A stretch of 64,000 nucleotides of DNA. Source: Rhodocyclaceae bacterium. GTDB lineage: Bacteria > Pseudomonadota > Gammaproteobacteria > Burkholderiales > CAIKXV01. This document shows, in pieces, positions 9,901 through 18,381 of the stretch (position 1 is its first letter; each line of letters starts with the position of its first letter). The notes below the pieces were generated by a model. That model made no database searches. It was not told where the DNA came from and worked only from the letters and a program-made list of their open reading frames with translations. The translations under genes and the position numbers were made by a program. The stretch spans positions 438,039 through 502,038 of the forward strand of contig JADCHX010000011.1 in the NCBI GenBank assembly GCA_020248265.1, read 5' to 3'.

Positions 9901-9999
9901 ATGGCGACGACGCTGCTGGTGTCGCTGTTCGTGCTGCCGGTGGTCTACCGGATGCTCACGCCGAAGAAACTGATGACGCCGGAACAGGAGGACGCATGA
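6910..9999 (+). CDS. CzcA-type heavy-metal efflux RND pump
   Basis: 1029 residues, standard for the HME branch of RND transporters. There is one transmembrane helix at the N-terminus, large periplasmic loops and two blocks of helices. The proton-relay signature in TM4 reads GAIDFGILVDGAVVLVEN, with D393, D399 and E406; this acidic pattern is typical of divalent-metal exporters (Co/Zn/Cd/Ni, CzcA-CnrA type) rather than CusA. It acts as an inner-membrane trimer driving metal out of the periplasm or cytoplasm with the proton gradient. It sits between its adaptor and its outer-membrane factor, whose start overlaps this stop. No metal-responsive regulator is encoded next to the operon. The metal specificity is inferred from the motif only. 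Confidence 0.93.
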   Translation: MLKFLIEACVHRRIAAVFFTLVVAAFGVRAYLDTPIEAFPDVTNAQVTVITQMPGYAAPEIERLITVPVERVLNGTPGMTLIRSQSLFGLSLVTLTFRDGADPFNARLLVAQRLTQVELPEQVQPKLAAEATPLGQVYQFRITSDRHDLYELRSELEFTVTRVIRQVQGVADLVSFGGYLKEVHVEPDPARLHAAGITLVELDDALSRSSSNVGGGFLRRGEQELTIRSLGFLETAEDIKSIVLRSRGGSPITVGDIADVKQSHTPRRGSVGWNEKPDVVIGTVLMRRGENPSLVLDGIHQKVRQLNEEILPSGMKIEPTYDRSTLIGLTLATVHTNLLHGFVLVVAIVWLFLRSIYGSAIVAVVIPLALLSAFLGLHALGLPANLISMGAIDFGILVDGAVVLVENVQHALRHQRPKDRREVIRVVIQSAIDVGKPTLYAMLIIIVALLPVFTLQSVEGRIFRPLALTYAFALLGALVFALTVVPALCAFAFRPSDADKQEPRWQVALADGYRRLLRWLLKRRWVALVFALVLLGGGVLAGKGVGTEFLPELDEGDFTVFVEMPASVSLQRGQEILAEVRSRIMKFPEVRETLSAQGRPEDGTDNEGVNASETYVRLKPRGEWRKGIDKTALTREMRASLAEIPGVRYNFSQPIKDNVEEAVSGVRGKVVLKIFGEDLAAMRASLVEAIAVLRKVEGVVELDLFRDATTPQLQIKLDRQALARAGIEVAAAQTVIETALAGKIVTRFWEGERVVPVRVVLPIGARDDAERIGAITLDGAGGARIPLSELASITSTTGLAKINREGNTRFLALKFNIEDRDIGSTVTEAIRAVREQVKPPEGHRFVWGGEFENQQRAIARLKLVVPVAVLLVLALLYAAMNSGRTVLAILLTVPFAQSGGAFALLIADVPLSVSAAIGFITLLGQVSLMGLLLLGATEARRLAGEALDSALVEGCVERLRPVLMASMLAMFGLMPMAVATSVGSETQRPFALVVVGGMATTLLVSLFVLPVVYRMLTPKKLMTPEQEDA

Positions 10000-11372
10000 T
10001 GCCTGGGCGGGTTCCTTCCGCGGCGGTACCGCGCCCGGCCCTGCGCATGTTCTGCCTGCTTGCGCTGTGCGTGGCCGCGCTGGCCGCGCCGCAGCCTGCC
10101 TTCCCGGCCGAGGCCCCGCAGGCCGTCGCGCCGGCCCTGCCGGCACAGGTCGACCTGCCAGCCGTTCTTGCGCTGGCGCGTGAAGCCAGTCCGCGCCTGC
10201 AGATCGAGCGCGAGGCGGTGTCCGCTGCCGAGGCCCGCCGCATCTCCGCCGGCGCGCTGCCCAATCCGAGGATCGCGATCGGCCGCAGCCGCCCGGCAGG
10301 CGGCAGTGCCACGATGTTCGACGGGCGCAACCAGACCGACACCTCGGTCGAGTTCCCGCTGCTGCTGGCCGGCCAGCGCCGCGCACGTATCGAGGCTGCG
10401 GAGCGCTTCATCGATGCAGCGCGCGCCCGGGTGCGCGTCGGCGAGAACCAGCTGGCGGAGGAAGCGGCGGTCGCGTTCGTGGCGATCCTCGCCGTACAGG
10501 AACGCATCGACGCGCTGACCGATTCGATCGAGCGCATCGGCCGCATCCGCGACATCGTAGCGGCGCGCGAATCGAGTGGCCTCGCCAGCCGCTACGACGT
10601 GGCGCGCGTCGAGATGGAGCGTGCGGCGCTGCAGGCCCGGCTGGCCGAACAGGAAGGCGACCGCGCCGATGCCACCGGTGCGCTGGCGGTGCTGCTCGGC
10701 GTGCCGGGCTGGACGCCGAAGGCCTCCGGCCGCCTGGCACCGATCGCTGACGGGATGCCGGTCCACGGCACTGCCGGCAGCGGCCCCTCGCTGCCCGGCA
10801 GCCCGTCCGGTGCAGCCCCGGCGCTGCGCCCGGCGCTCGCCGCTGGCCATCCATCGGTGCAGTCCGCCCTGCGCGAGGAAGCAGCCGCAGCCGCAGCGAT
10901 CGAAGTCGCCCGACGCGACCGCATCCCGGTGCCGTCGCTGGGCATCGGCCGCATGTGGACCCGCGATCCCTACGGTGCCGCGAACTTCCTCGGCCTGTCG
11001 GTCGAGGTGCCGCTGTTCGATACCCGGCGCGGCCCGCTTGAAGAGGCGCTGTCCGAGGCGCGTGCGGCCACCCTCCGGCGCACGCTGGCCGAGGCCCAGG
11101 TCGCCGCGAGCCTCGACCGCTACGCCATTGTGGTGCAGCGACGCAGCGAAGCCCTGCAGCGGTTCGAGGCCGACGCCGCGTCACGCCTGCCGATGCTCCA
11201 GGTGATGTCCGAGGATGCCTATCGCTTCGGCCGGGCCAGCATCCTCGAATGGCTCGACGCCATGCGTACCCACCATGAGCAGCGCCTGGTCAGGGTCGAC
11301 CTGCTGTCCGGCCTGGCCGAGGCGAGGATCCGGCTGGACGCGGCGCAGGGTCTGTTCGGGGCGGCGCGGTAG
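9996..11372 (+). CDS. TolC-family outer-membrane factor, CzcC-like
   Basis: 458 residues. The start ATG 9996 overlaps the pump stop (ATGATG). A signal peptide (LALCVAALAAPQPAFPAEA) is followed by the usual duplicated helical repeat of outer-membrane efflux proteins, starting with LPAVLALAREASPRLQIERE and ending with FGRASILEWLDAMRTHHEQR and a short final helix. It forms the trimeric exit duct of the CzcCBA-type system. The gene order adaptor, pump, duct differs from the classical czcCBA order but is common in other HME operons. The operon ends here, converging on a leftward ATPase gene with only 15 bases between the stop codons. Confidence 0.92.
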   Translation: MMPGRVPSAAVPRPALRMFCLLALCVAALAAPQPAFPAEAPQAVAPALPAQVDLPAVLALAREASPRLQIEREAVSAAEARRISAGALPNPRIAIGRSRPAGGSATMFDGRNQTDTSVEFPLLLAGQRRARIEAAERFIDAARARVRVGENQLAEEAAVAFVAILAVQERIDALTDSIERIGRIRDIVAARESSGLASRYDVARVEMERAALQARLAEQEGDRADATGALAVLLGVPGWTPKASGRLAPIADGMPVHGTAGSGPSLPGSPSGAAPALRPALAAGHPSVQSALREEAAAAAAIEVARRDRIPVPSLGIGRMWTRDPYGAANFLGLSVEVPLFDTRRGPLEEALSEARAATLRRTLAEAQVAASLDRYAIVVQRRSEALQRFEADAASRLPMLQVMSEDAYRFGRASILEWLDAMRTHHEQRLVRVDLLSGLAEARIRLDAAQGLFGAAR

Positions 11373-11387
11373 GGGACGACCGGCGCG

Positions 11388-12467
11388 TCAGGTGCCGCGC
11401 GTGACCGTAGGCCCGGCGAACAGCGACGTGATCGTGACCTTGCGGATCTCGGGCTGGTCGGGCACCACGTACAGGATCGGGGTCACCAGTTCTTCGAAGA
11501 TGCCGCGCAGGCTGCGCGCGCCGGTGCGGTATTCGAGCGCGAGGTCGGCGATCTCCTCGAACACCCTCGGTTCGATGGTCAGGGCTACCTGCTCGGCCTC
11601 GAAAACGGCCTGGCACTGGCGGTAGAGGGAATTGCGCGGCTCGGTCATGATGCGCACCAGCGCCGCGCGATCGAGGTCCTGCAGCCGGGCGACCACCGGC
11701 AGGCGGCCGGTAAACTCGGGGATCAGTCCGAACAGCATCAGGTCGGTCGGCTTCACCCGCGCATTCAGGCGATCGAGGATGGTCCGATCGTCTGTGCCCG
11801 TGGTGGAGATGAAGCCATAGCTCTGGTTGCGCGCCATGATGTCGTTCAGGCCGACGAAGGCACCGCCGCAGATGAACAGGATGCCGGTGGTGTCGATGTA
11901 GCGCGCCTGCCCGTCGGCGTCGCTGCCGCGCAGGCGTACCAGCGCGCCTTCCATGACGCGCAGCAGCGCATGCTGCACCGATTCGCCGGACACGGCCGCC
12001 GGCTGGCCATCGCGTGCCTTGAGCTTGTCGATCTCGTCGATGAACACGATGCCGCGCTGGGCGGCGGCGAGGTCGCCGTCGGCATGGTCGAGCAGCCGCT
12101 GCAGGATCGCCTCGATCTCGTCGTTCACATAGCGGGTCTGCACCATGGCGGTGGCGTCTGCGGTCACGAAGGGCAGGCCGAGGAAGCGCGCCAGCGTCTC
12201 GCACATCAGCGTCTTGCCGGTGCCCGACGGGCCGATCAGCAGGATGTTGCTCTTCGCCAGCGGCGTCCCGCGCGTGCGTGCCGCCTCGATCTTGCGCTGG
12301 TGGGAGTAGATCGCCACCGCCAGGGTCTTCTTCGCGTCGTCCTGGCCGATCACCTCGAGGTCGAGGTGGCGCACGATCGCCTTGGGGGTGAGCCGCTGCG
12401 ACAAGGCCGCGCCTGCCTCGGGCGCAGCGCCTGTGGGAACGTTCGAGGCGGGTGCGTGCTGGCTCAT
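11388..12467 (-). CDS. Divergent ClpX-like AAA+ ATPase without zinc-binding domain
   Basis: 359 residues. The AAA+ core is clear: Walker A GPSGTGKT at 79-86, Walker B GIVFIDEID at 139-147, and the ClpX-type block LMLFGLIPEFTGRLPVV with a C-terminal sensor domain (TGARSLRGIFEELVTPILY). True ClpX (about 420 residues) has a Cys4 zinc domain at the N-terminus; here the first 25 residues are a short Ala/Pro-rich lead with no cysteines. The substrate-gripping pore loop GYVG of ClpX reads RYVN, and the ClpP-docking IGF region reads SYGFIS. It probably unfolds or remodels proteins without ClpP, or with another partner (inference). Its ATG overlaps the stop of the upstream pirin gene, so the two are co-translated. 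Confidence 0.85.
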   Translation of the reverse strand: MSQHAPASNVPTGAAPEAGAALSQRLTPKAIVRHLDLEVIGQDDAKKTLAVAIYSHQRKIEAARTRGTPLAKSNILLIGPSGTGKTLMCETLARFLGLPFVTADATAMVQTRYVNDEIEAILQRLLDHADGDLAAAQRGIVFIDEIDKLKARDGQPAAVSGESVQHALLRVMEGALVRLRGSDADGQARYIDTTGILFICGGAFVGLNDIMARNQSYGFISTTGTDDRTILDRLNARVKPTDLMLFGLIPEFTGRLPVVARLQDLDRAALVRIMTEPRNSLYRQCQAVFEAEQVALTIEPRVFEEIADLALEYRTGARSLRGIFEELVTPILYVVPDQPEIRKVTITSLFAGPTVTRGT

Positions 12468-13324
12468 TGCGCCGGCAGCGGGATGAATTCGGTTTCGCCC
12501 GGCACCTGCCCCATCTGCTGCCGGGTCCATCGGTCCTTCGCGGATTCGATCAGCTCGCGCGAACTGGCGACGAAGTTCCACCAGATGAAGCGTTCGCCAT
12601 CGAGCGGGGCCCCGCCGAACAGCATTGCGGTACAGCCTTGCTGCGATTCGAGCAGCACCGGCTGGCCGGCTGCGGTTACTGCCACATGCTGTGGCGGCAG
12701 GGCCTCGCCGTCGATGTCGAGGTTGCCTTCGACCAGGTAGATGCCGCGCTCGGCGTATTCGGCCGGCAGCACGAACCGGCCGCCGGGGCGGAACACGGCG
12801 GCCAGGTAGAACATCGGCGAATGCACCGGCACCGGTGAGCGCAGGCCGAGTGCGTCGCCGGCGATCAGGCGCAACTGCACGCTCGATTCTTCGAACGACG
12901 GCAGGCGGTCGGCGGGCACATGCACGAACGACGGTGCGGTGCGTTCGGCGGCCCGGGGCAGGGCAATCCAGGTCTGGATGCCGTGCAGGCGGTGACCCGC
13001 GGCGCGATCGGAGGGGTCGCTGCGTTCGGAATGGACGATACCGTCGCCCGCAGTCATCCAGTTCACTGCGCCAGGCTCGATCCGTTGCACGAAGCCGAGG
13101 CTGTCGCGGTGCATCAGCGCGCCGTCGAACAGGTAGGTGACGGTGGCAAGCCCGATGTGCGGATGTGGACGCACATCGATGCCGTCGCCCGGTGCGAAGG
13201 CCGCCGGGCCCATGTGGTCGAAGAAGATGAATGGCCCGATCGTACGTATCGCCTGCGCGGGCAGCAGGCGGCGGACGCTGAACCCGCCGAGGTCCTTCAC
13301 ATGCGGCTTCAGCAGCAGTTCCAT
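12464..13324 (-). CDS. Pirin family protein
   Basis: 286 residues with the bicupin pirin fold. The N-terminal cupin has the metal-site sequence FFDHMGPAAF followed by HPHIGLATVTYLFDG, providing the usual histidines, and the EPGAVNWMTAGDGIVHSER block is diagnostic. Bacterial pirins bind Fe(II) or Ni; some are quercetin 2,3-dioxygenases and others bind and modulate metabolic enzymes, so the reaction here is open. It overlaps the ClpX-like ATPase start by 4 bases (ATGA) and is divergent from the thioesterase gene across 94 bases, where promoters for both directions must lie. Family assignment is firm; function is not. Confidence 0.92.
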   Translation of the reverse strand: MELLLKPHVKDLGGFSVRRLLPAQAIRTIGPFIFFDHMGPAAFAPGDGIDVRPHPHIGLATVTYLFDGALMHRDSLGFVQRIEPGAVNWMTAGDGIVHSERSDPSDRAAGHRLHGIQTWIALPRAAERTAPSFVHVPADRLPSFEESSVQLRLIAGDALGLRSPVPVHSPMFYLAAVFRPGGRFVLPAEYAERGIYLVEGNLDIDGEALPPQHVAVTAAGQPVLLESQQGCTAMLFGGAPLDGERFIWWNFVASSRELIESAKDRWTRQQMGQVPGETEFIPLPAQ

Positions 13325-13418
13325 GCTGGACTCCCCCGGCCTTCGGATAACATGCGGTTTCGATGAACGCGACAGCGTGGCAGGCAGCGATGACCACCTG
13401 GAACCAGGAGCACCAGAC

Positions 13419-13826
13419 TTGGCATTCGAACTGAAGGTACCGGCCGGCAGTCAGGGACGGCACGAGATCACCGTCGCCCATGAGCATACCGCGCCGCACG
13501 TGGGCAGTGGCAAGGTCGAGGTGCTCGCCACCCCGGTCCTGGTCAACCTGATGGAGGCCGCCGCGCTGCAGGCCGCCGAGCACTTCCTGCCGGAGGGGCA
13601 CCAGAGCCTGGGCACCCGACTCGAAATCCGGCATATCGCCGCGACCCCGGTCGGCATGAAGGTGGTGGCGACTGCCGAAGTGATCAAGGTGGAGGGCCGG
13701 CTGATCACCTTCCGGGTCGAGGCGCACGACGAGAAGGAACTGGTCGGCGACGGCCTGCACGACCGCGTGGTGGTCAATGTCGAGCGTTTCGACCAGCGGG
13801 TGCAGGACAAGGTCGGCAGGGCCTAG
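13419..13826 (+). CDS. FlK-like hot-dog thioesterase family protein
   Basis: 135 residues from TTG 13419, chosen because AGGAG lies 8 bases upstream and the conserved sequence begins immediately; no suitable ATG exists. It is a single hot-dog fold of the fluoroacetyl-CoA thioesterase (FlK) group: HVGSGKVEVLATPVLVNLME holds the Thr/Glu positions, and GTRLEIRHIAATPVG holds the catalytic-type histidine. Such proteins hydrolyse short acyl-CoA thioesters; outside fluoroacetate producers the substrate is usually unknown. It lies 47 bases upstream of the AhpD-like selenoprotein candidate and probably shares its promoter. Confidence 0.85.
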   Translation: MAFELKVPAGSQGRHEITVAHEHTAPHVGSGKVEVLATPVLVNLMEAAALQAAEHFLPEGHQSLGTRLEIRHIAATPVGMKVVATAEVIKVEGRLITFRVEAHDEKELVGDGLHDRVVVNVERFDQRVQDKVGRA

Positions 13827-13873
13827 CCACGCCGTCCGGCGCGGCGAAACGAGAACACCGGGGGAGTACATCC

Positions 13874-14467
13874 ATGTCACGCATTGCACCCTTGCCGATG
13901 GGATCCGTCCCCGGCCTCGAGGAGTCCTTCGACCGCTACCGGATGGCGCTGGGGTTCGTGCCCAACAGCGCGCTGATCCTGCAGCGCAAGCCTGCAATCC
14001 TGAAGGCGCTGGCCGGGCTGGCCTCGTCGATCTGGGCGGCGGACGGCGAAGTGCCGGTGTCGTTCAAGCGGCTGGTGTCCTACATGGCCAGCAAGGCGCA
14101 CGGCTGCAACTATTGAATGGCCCACACTGCCGGGGCGGCGCTCCGGCTCGGGATCGATGAAGCGAAGTTCGATGCGATCTGGGCGTTTCGCTCCAGCCCG
14201 CTCTACAGCGAGGCCGAACGCGTGGCGCTCGACTTCGCGATCGCGGCGGCCTCCCAGCCGAACGACGTGACCGACGAACTGATGGACCGCATGAAGCTGC
14301 ACTGGACCGAGGGGCAGATCGTCGAGATCGCCGCCACGGTCGCGCTGTTCGGCTTCATGAACCGGTGGAACGACTCGATGGCCACGCCGCTCGAGGAGGA
14401 GCCGCTGGAAGTGGGCGAGAAACACTTGGCTGGCAAGGGCTGGGCGGTGGGCAAGCACACCGGCTGA
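13874..14467 (+). CDS. AhpD-like / carboxymuconolactone decarboxylase-family protein, probable selenoprotein (TGA at the CxxC motif)
   Basis: The ATG 13874 is preceded by GGGGAG. One frame runs 198 codons to 14467 with a single internal TGA at 14114-14116 (codon 81). The sequence around it is SKAHGCNY-TGA-MAHTAG. In AhpD-like peroxidases this is the redox motif GCxYCxxH, so the TGA stands exactly where the second catalytic cysteine belongs (C78-N-Y-U81, H84). Family sequence is intact on both sides. A GC-rich hairpin (GCCGG/CCGGC) begins 12 bases after the TGA with a G-rich loop, as expected for a bacterial SECIS. CxxU forms of AhpD-like proteins are known among bacterial selenoproteins. The likely role is reduction of peroxides or a disulfide relay. 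The alternative is a nonsense mutation or base-call error (TGC to TGA). Confidence 0.75.
14129..14147 (+). promoter_or_regulatory. Candidate SECIS hairpin after the in-frame TGA
   Basis: The five-base stem GCCGG (14129-14133) pairs with CCGGC (14143-14147) around a nine-base loop GGCGGCGCT. The loop begins 17 bases after the TGA and starts with GG. That fits the loose bacterial SECIS pattern: a short hairpin within the coding sequence, apical loop 16-37 bases from the codon, with a G among its first two bases. A lower CCC/GGG helix (around 14121 and 14150) could extend it. In such a GC-rich gene a short hairpin by chance is not rare, so the evidence is supportive only. Confidence 0.5.
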
Positions 14468-14524
14468 AAGCCCCCCGCGTATCGTGGGACAATCGCGTTC
14501 GTCCACATTCACGGCTGCGATGCA

Positions 14525-16192
<1,668 letters not shown>

Positions 16193-16196
16193 CTTC

Positions 16197-16222
16197 GGGG
16201 TCTGACCCCGGGGTCAGACCCC
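16197..16222. repeat. 26-bp perfect palindrome between convergent genes
   Basis: Two arms, GGGGTCTGACCCC and its exact reverse complement, stand back to back; each arm is itself nearly palindromic. A third partial copy (AGGGTCAGA) follows at 16223-16231 and reaches into the stop codon of the MFS gene (16227-16229). It lies 4 bases after the ettA stop, so it can act as a bidirectional transcription terminator. The same GGGGTCAG core recurs in the nested palindrome at 32602-32712, so it may be a dispersed repeat family rather than a plain terminator. Confidence 0.8.
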
Positions 16223-16226
16223 AGGG

Positions 16227-17693
16227 TCAGAGTCGCACGTCGGGTAGGCGACGTGCGTGCAGCGCGCCGGCGAGCGCCAGGCCGGCGATCGCCAGGAAGC
16301 CGATGTGGAAGCCGTCGACGAGCCGTGCCCGGTCGCCGGCGGCGCCGTGCAGCATCGCGTCGATGTCGGTGCCCTGCAGCAGTGCAAACGAGATCGCGCC
16401 GAATCCGGCAGTGCCCAGCGATGCGCCGAGCACGCGTGCGAGGCCGAGTGTCGCGGCACCGGCACCGAGCTTCGTGCGGCCCGACAGCTGCTGGATGATG
16501 ACCTGCGCGGACGGCATGATGCCGCCCAGCCCCAGGCCGCAGCACAGTCCGAGCATGCTGATCACCCAGGGATCCGGTGGCGTGAGGCCCAGCAGCGCCA
16601 GCGACGCCGCGGCGATGCCCAGCCCGATCGGCGGGGTGGCCGACGGACGCCGCGTGCGGTAGACGATGCGCCCGGTGATCGTCGAGCCAGCCACCAGGCC
16701 AAGCGTCAGCGGCAGCAGCAGCAGGCCACTCTCGTTGGCGGTCGAACCATGGCCGAGCTGGAGGTAGATCGGCAGGAAGAAGATCGTCGCGAACAGGCAG
16801 GCGGCGAAGCAGGCGATGGTGATCGACATGTCGAGCACGCCGCGGATGCGCAGGATCTCGATCGGAAGGAATGGCTGCGCCAGGCGGCGTTCGCGTCGGT
16901 AGAGCCACAGCCATACCAGCGCCGATCCGCCGATCAGCGCGGCGCTGGCGCCCGACAGCCAGTCGAAGCGGTGCCCGCCGAAGGTCAGCCAGAGCAGTCC
17001 GCTCGACGCCGCTACCGCGAACAGCACCATGCCGGTCCGGTCGTCGACGCCGCCGCTTTCCGGATGGCGTATGCCGCGTGGCAGCGTGCAGACGCGCCAT
17101 GCTGCGAATGCGATCAGCGGCAGGTTTGCCGCGAACAGCCAGCGCCAGCTGAACTGGCTCACGACCAGTCCGCCGAGCACCGGCCCGCCGACGCTCGACA
17201 GAGTGAAGATGCTCGCGAAGTACGCCTGGAACCGGGGCCGCTCCCGGGGCGGCACGAGTTCGCCGATCAATGCCTGTGCCATCACCATCAGGCCGCCGCC
17301 GCCGAGGCCCTGGAGTACCCGCGCCAGCACCAGTTGCGCCATCGACTGCGACAGGGCACACGCCAGCGATCCGACGGCGAACACGCCGAGTGCGACCAGC
17401 AGCAGGTCGCGTCGGCCATAACGGTCGCCGAGCCTCCCGTAGGTCGGCACCATGATCGTCACGGCCAGCAGGTAGCCGAGCGCGATCCAGGTGGTGTCGC
17501 GCAGGCCGCCCAGGTCGGCGGCGATCGCCGGAGTCGCCGTTGCCAGCAGCGTCTGGTCGACCGCTGCGAGGAACATCGGCAACATCAGCGCTGTGAACAG
17601 TCGGAGGAACTCCCGCATCGACACCGTGTGGTCGTCGACCGTCGCCGGATCGGATCGCGCCGTTGTCGCGGGGGTCAGATGCGGATCGTTCAT
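16227..17693 (-). CDS. MFS transporter, DHA2 (EmrB/QacA, 14-TM) family
   Basis: 488 residues, rich in transmembrane segments throughout, with the MFS motif A LGDRYGRRDLLLVAL after TM2 and the antiporter motif C region RVLQGLGGGGLMVMAQALIG, followed by GELVPPRERPRFQAYF. Length and motif pattern indicate a 14-helix proton-driven drug exporter of the inner membrane. The N-terminus has about 30 hydrophilic residues before TM1. There is no adaptor (EmrA) or TetR-type regulator beside it. It is transcribed in the same direction as the PNPO-like gene and nrdJ, starting 10 bases after the PNPO-like stop. The substrate cannot be predicted. Confidence 0.9.
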   Translation of the reverse strand: MNDPHLTPATTARSDPATVDDHTVSMREFLRLFTALMLPMFLAAVDQTLLATATPAIAADLGGLRDTTWIALGYLLAVTIMVPTYGRLGDRYGRRDLLLVALGVFAVGSLACALSQSMAQLVLARVLQGLGGGGLMVMAQALIGELVPPRERPRFQAYFASIFTLSSVGGPVLGGLVVSQFSWRWLFAANLPLIAFAAWRVCTLPRGIRHPESGGVDDRTGMVLFAVAASSGLLWLTFGGHRFDWLSGASAALIGGSALVWLWLYRRERRLAQPFLPIEILRIRGVLDMSITIACFAACLFATIFFLPIYLQLGHGSTANESGLLLLPLTLGLVAGSTITGRIVYRTRRPSATPPIGLGIAAASLALLGLTPPDPWVISMLGLCCGLGLGGIMPSAQVIIQQLSGRTKLGAGAATLGLARVLGASLGTAGFGAISFALLQGTDIDAMLHGAAGDRARLVDGFHIGFLAIAGLALAGALHARRLPDVRL

Positions 17694-17703
17694 GTCCGGC
17701 CCT

Positions 17704-18381
17704 TCACGGGGTCAGCCAGGTCCCTTGCCAGCGTTCCCCCTGTCGCTCGAAGCGCGCCCGACGCTTGTGGATCGCATGCAGATGCAGCCATTCGATCGCC
17801 TCGATCTTCAGTTCGACGACACAGAAGTGCGCGAATCCGGCGTCGCTCTCCGTGTCGGTCGGGCGGCGGCGCTCCAGCGGTGCCGGCAGGCCGCTGGCAG
17901 GCACGCCGGCGGGCGATCCTGGTGGCGGCACCAGGTAGCAGCGCTTCGCCGATGGGTTGGTCGCCTGCCACGTCGACAACGCGAGCGGATCGCCGCGATG
18001 CAGGGCGGCGACGGTGCGCAGTCGCAACTGCGTCTTTCCGGCCGGATCGTACGCATGTACCGCGGCGCGCGGATCGGCCATCAGCTGTGTCACCAGCCCG
18101 CCGCGCGCGTCCGCATTGAAGCGAAGGGTGGCCGCCGCACGGTCTGCATGGCGCAGCGTGACCGTGCGCACCTGCGGCCCTTCGTCCGACAGGGTGGCCA
18201 CCGACGGCGCATGGCAGGGCGAACGTCGATCGGCTGCGCCGCGTTCGAGCATGCCCCAGGCGTGCGCCTCGGCCAGCGAGAGGTCGAACAGGAAGGCTGG
18301 CACCGGCCCGGCGTCTGACCGGGCGCCAGCCTCGCCGATCGCATGTGCCCGCGCGCCCATCGGAGGCTCGCCCTGCGGCAC
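17704..18381 (-). CDS. Pyridoxamine 5'-phosphate oxidase-like FMN-binding protein
   Basis: 225 residues from GTG 18381; ATG 18360 is an alternative. The split-barrel flavin-binding pattern is visible: a substrate/FMN strand block QVRTVTLRHADRAAATLRFNAD, then HAYDPAGKTQLRLRTVAALHRGD, and a C-terminal ELKIEAIEWLHLHAIHKRRARF. It resembles the Alr4036-type PNPO-like family rather than PdxH itself. These cytoplasmic proteins bind FMN (or F420 or haem in relatives); most have no known reaction. The start abuts the nrdJ stop with no gap, so it is probably co-transcribed with the ribonucleotide reductase, although no functional link is evident. Confidence 0.75.
   Translation of the reverse strand: MPQGEPPMGARAHAIGEAGARSDAGPVPAFLFDLSLAEAHAWGMLERGAADRRSPCHAPSVATLSDEGPQVRTVTLRHADRAAATLRFNADARGGLVTQLMADPRAAVHAYDPAGKTQLRLRTVAALHRGDPLALSTWQATNPSAKRCYLVPPPGSPAGVPASGLPAPLERRRPTDTESDAGFAHFCVVELKIEAIEWLHLHAIHKRRARFERQGERWQGTWLTP

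Noticed and set aside
6856..10386. Long leftward frame opposite the czcBAC-like operon
   Set aside because: Gln/His/Arg-rich shadow with no domain pattern; the opposite strand is the metal pump.
11388..13997. A leftward frame fusing the ClpX-like gene to upstream sequence
   Set aside because: The upstream part is out of frame with pirin and antisense to the thioesterase; the ClpX-like protein starts at the ATG overlapping the pirin stop.
14117..14467. The part after the TGA as an independent gene starting at ATG 14117
   Set aside because: It has no ribosome-binding site of its own, starts in the middle of the AhpD-like redox motif and is in the same frame as the first part; a single protein read through TGA fits better.
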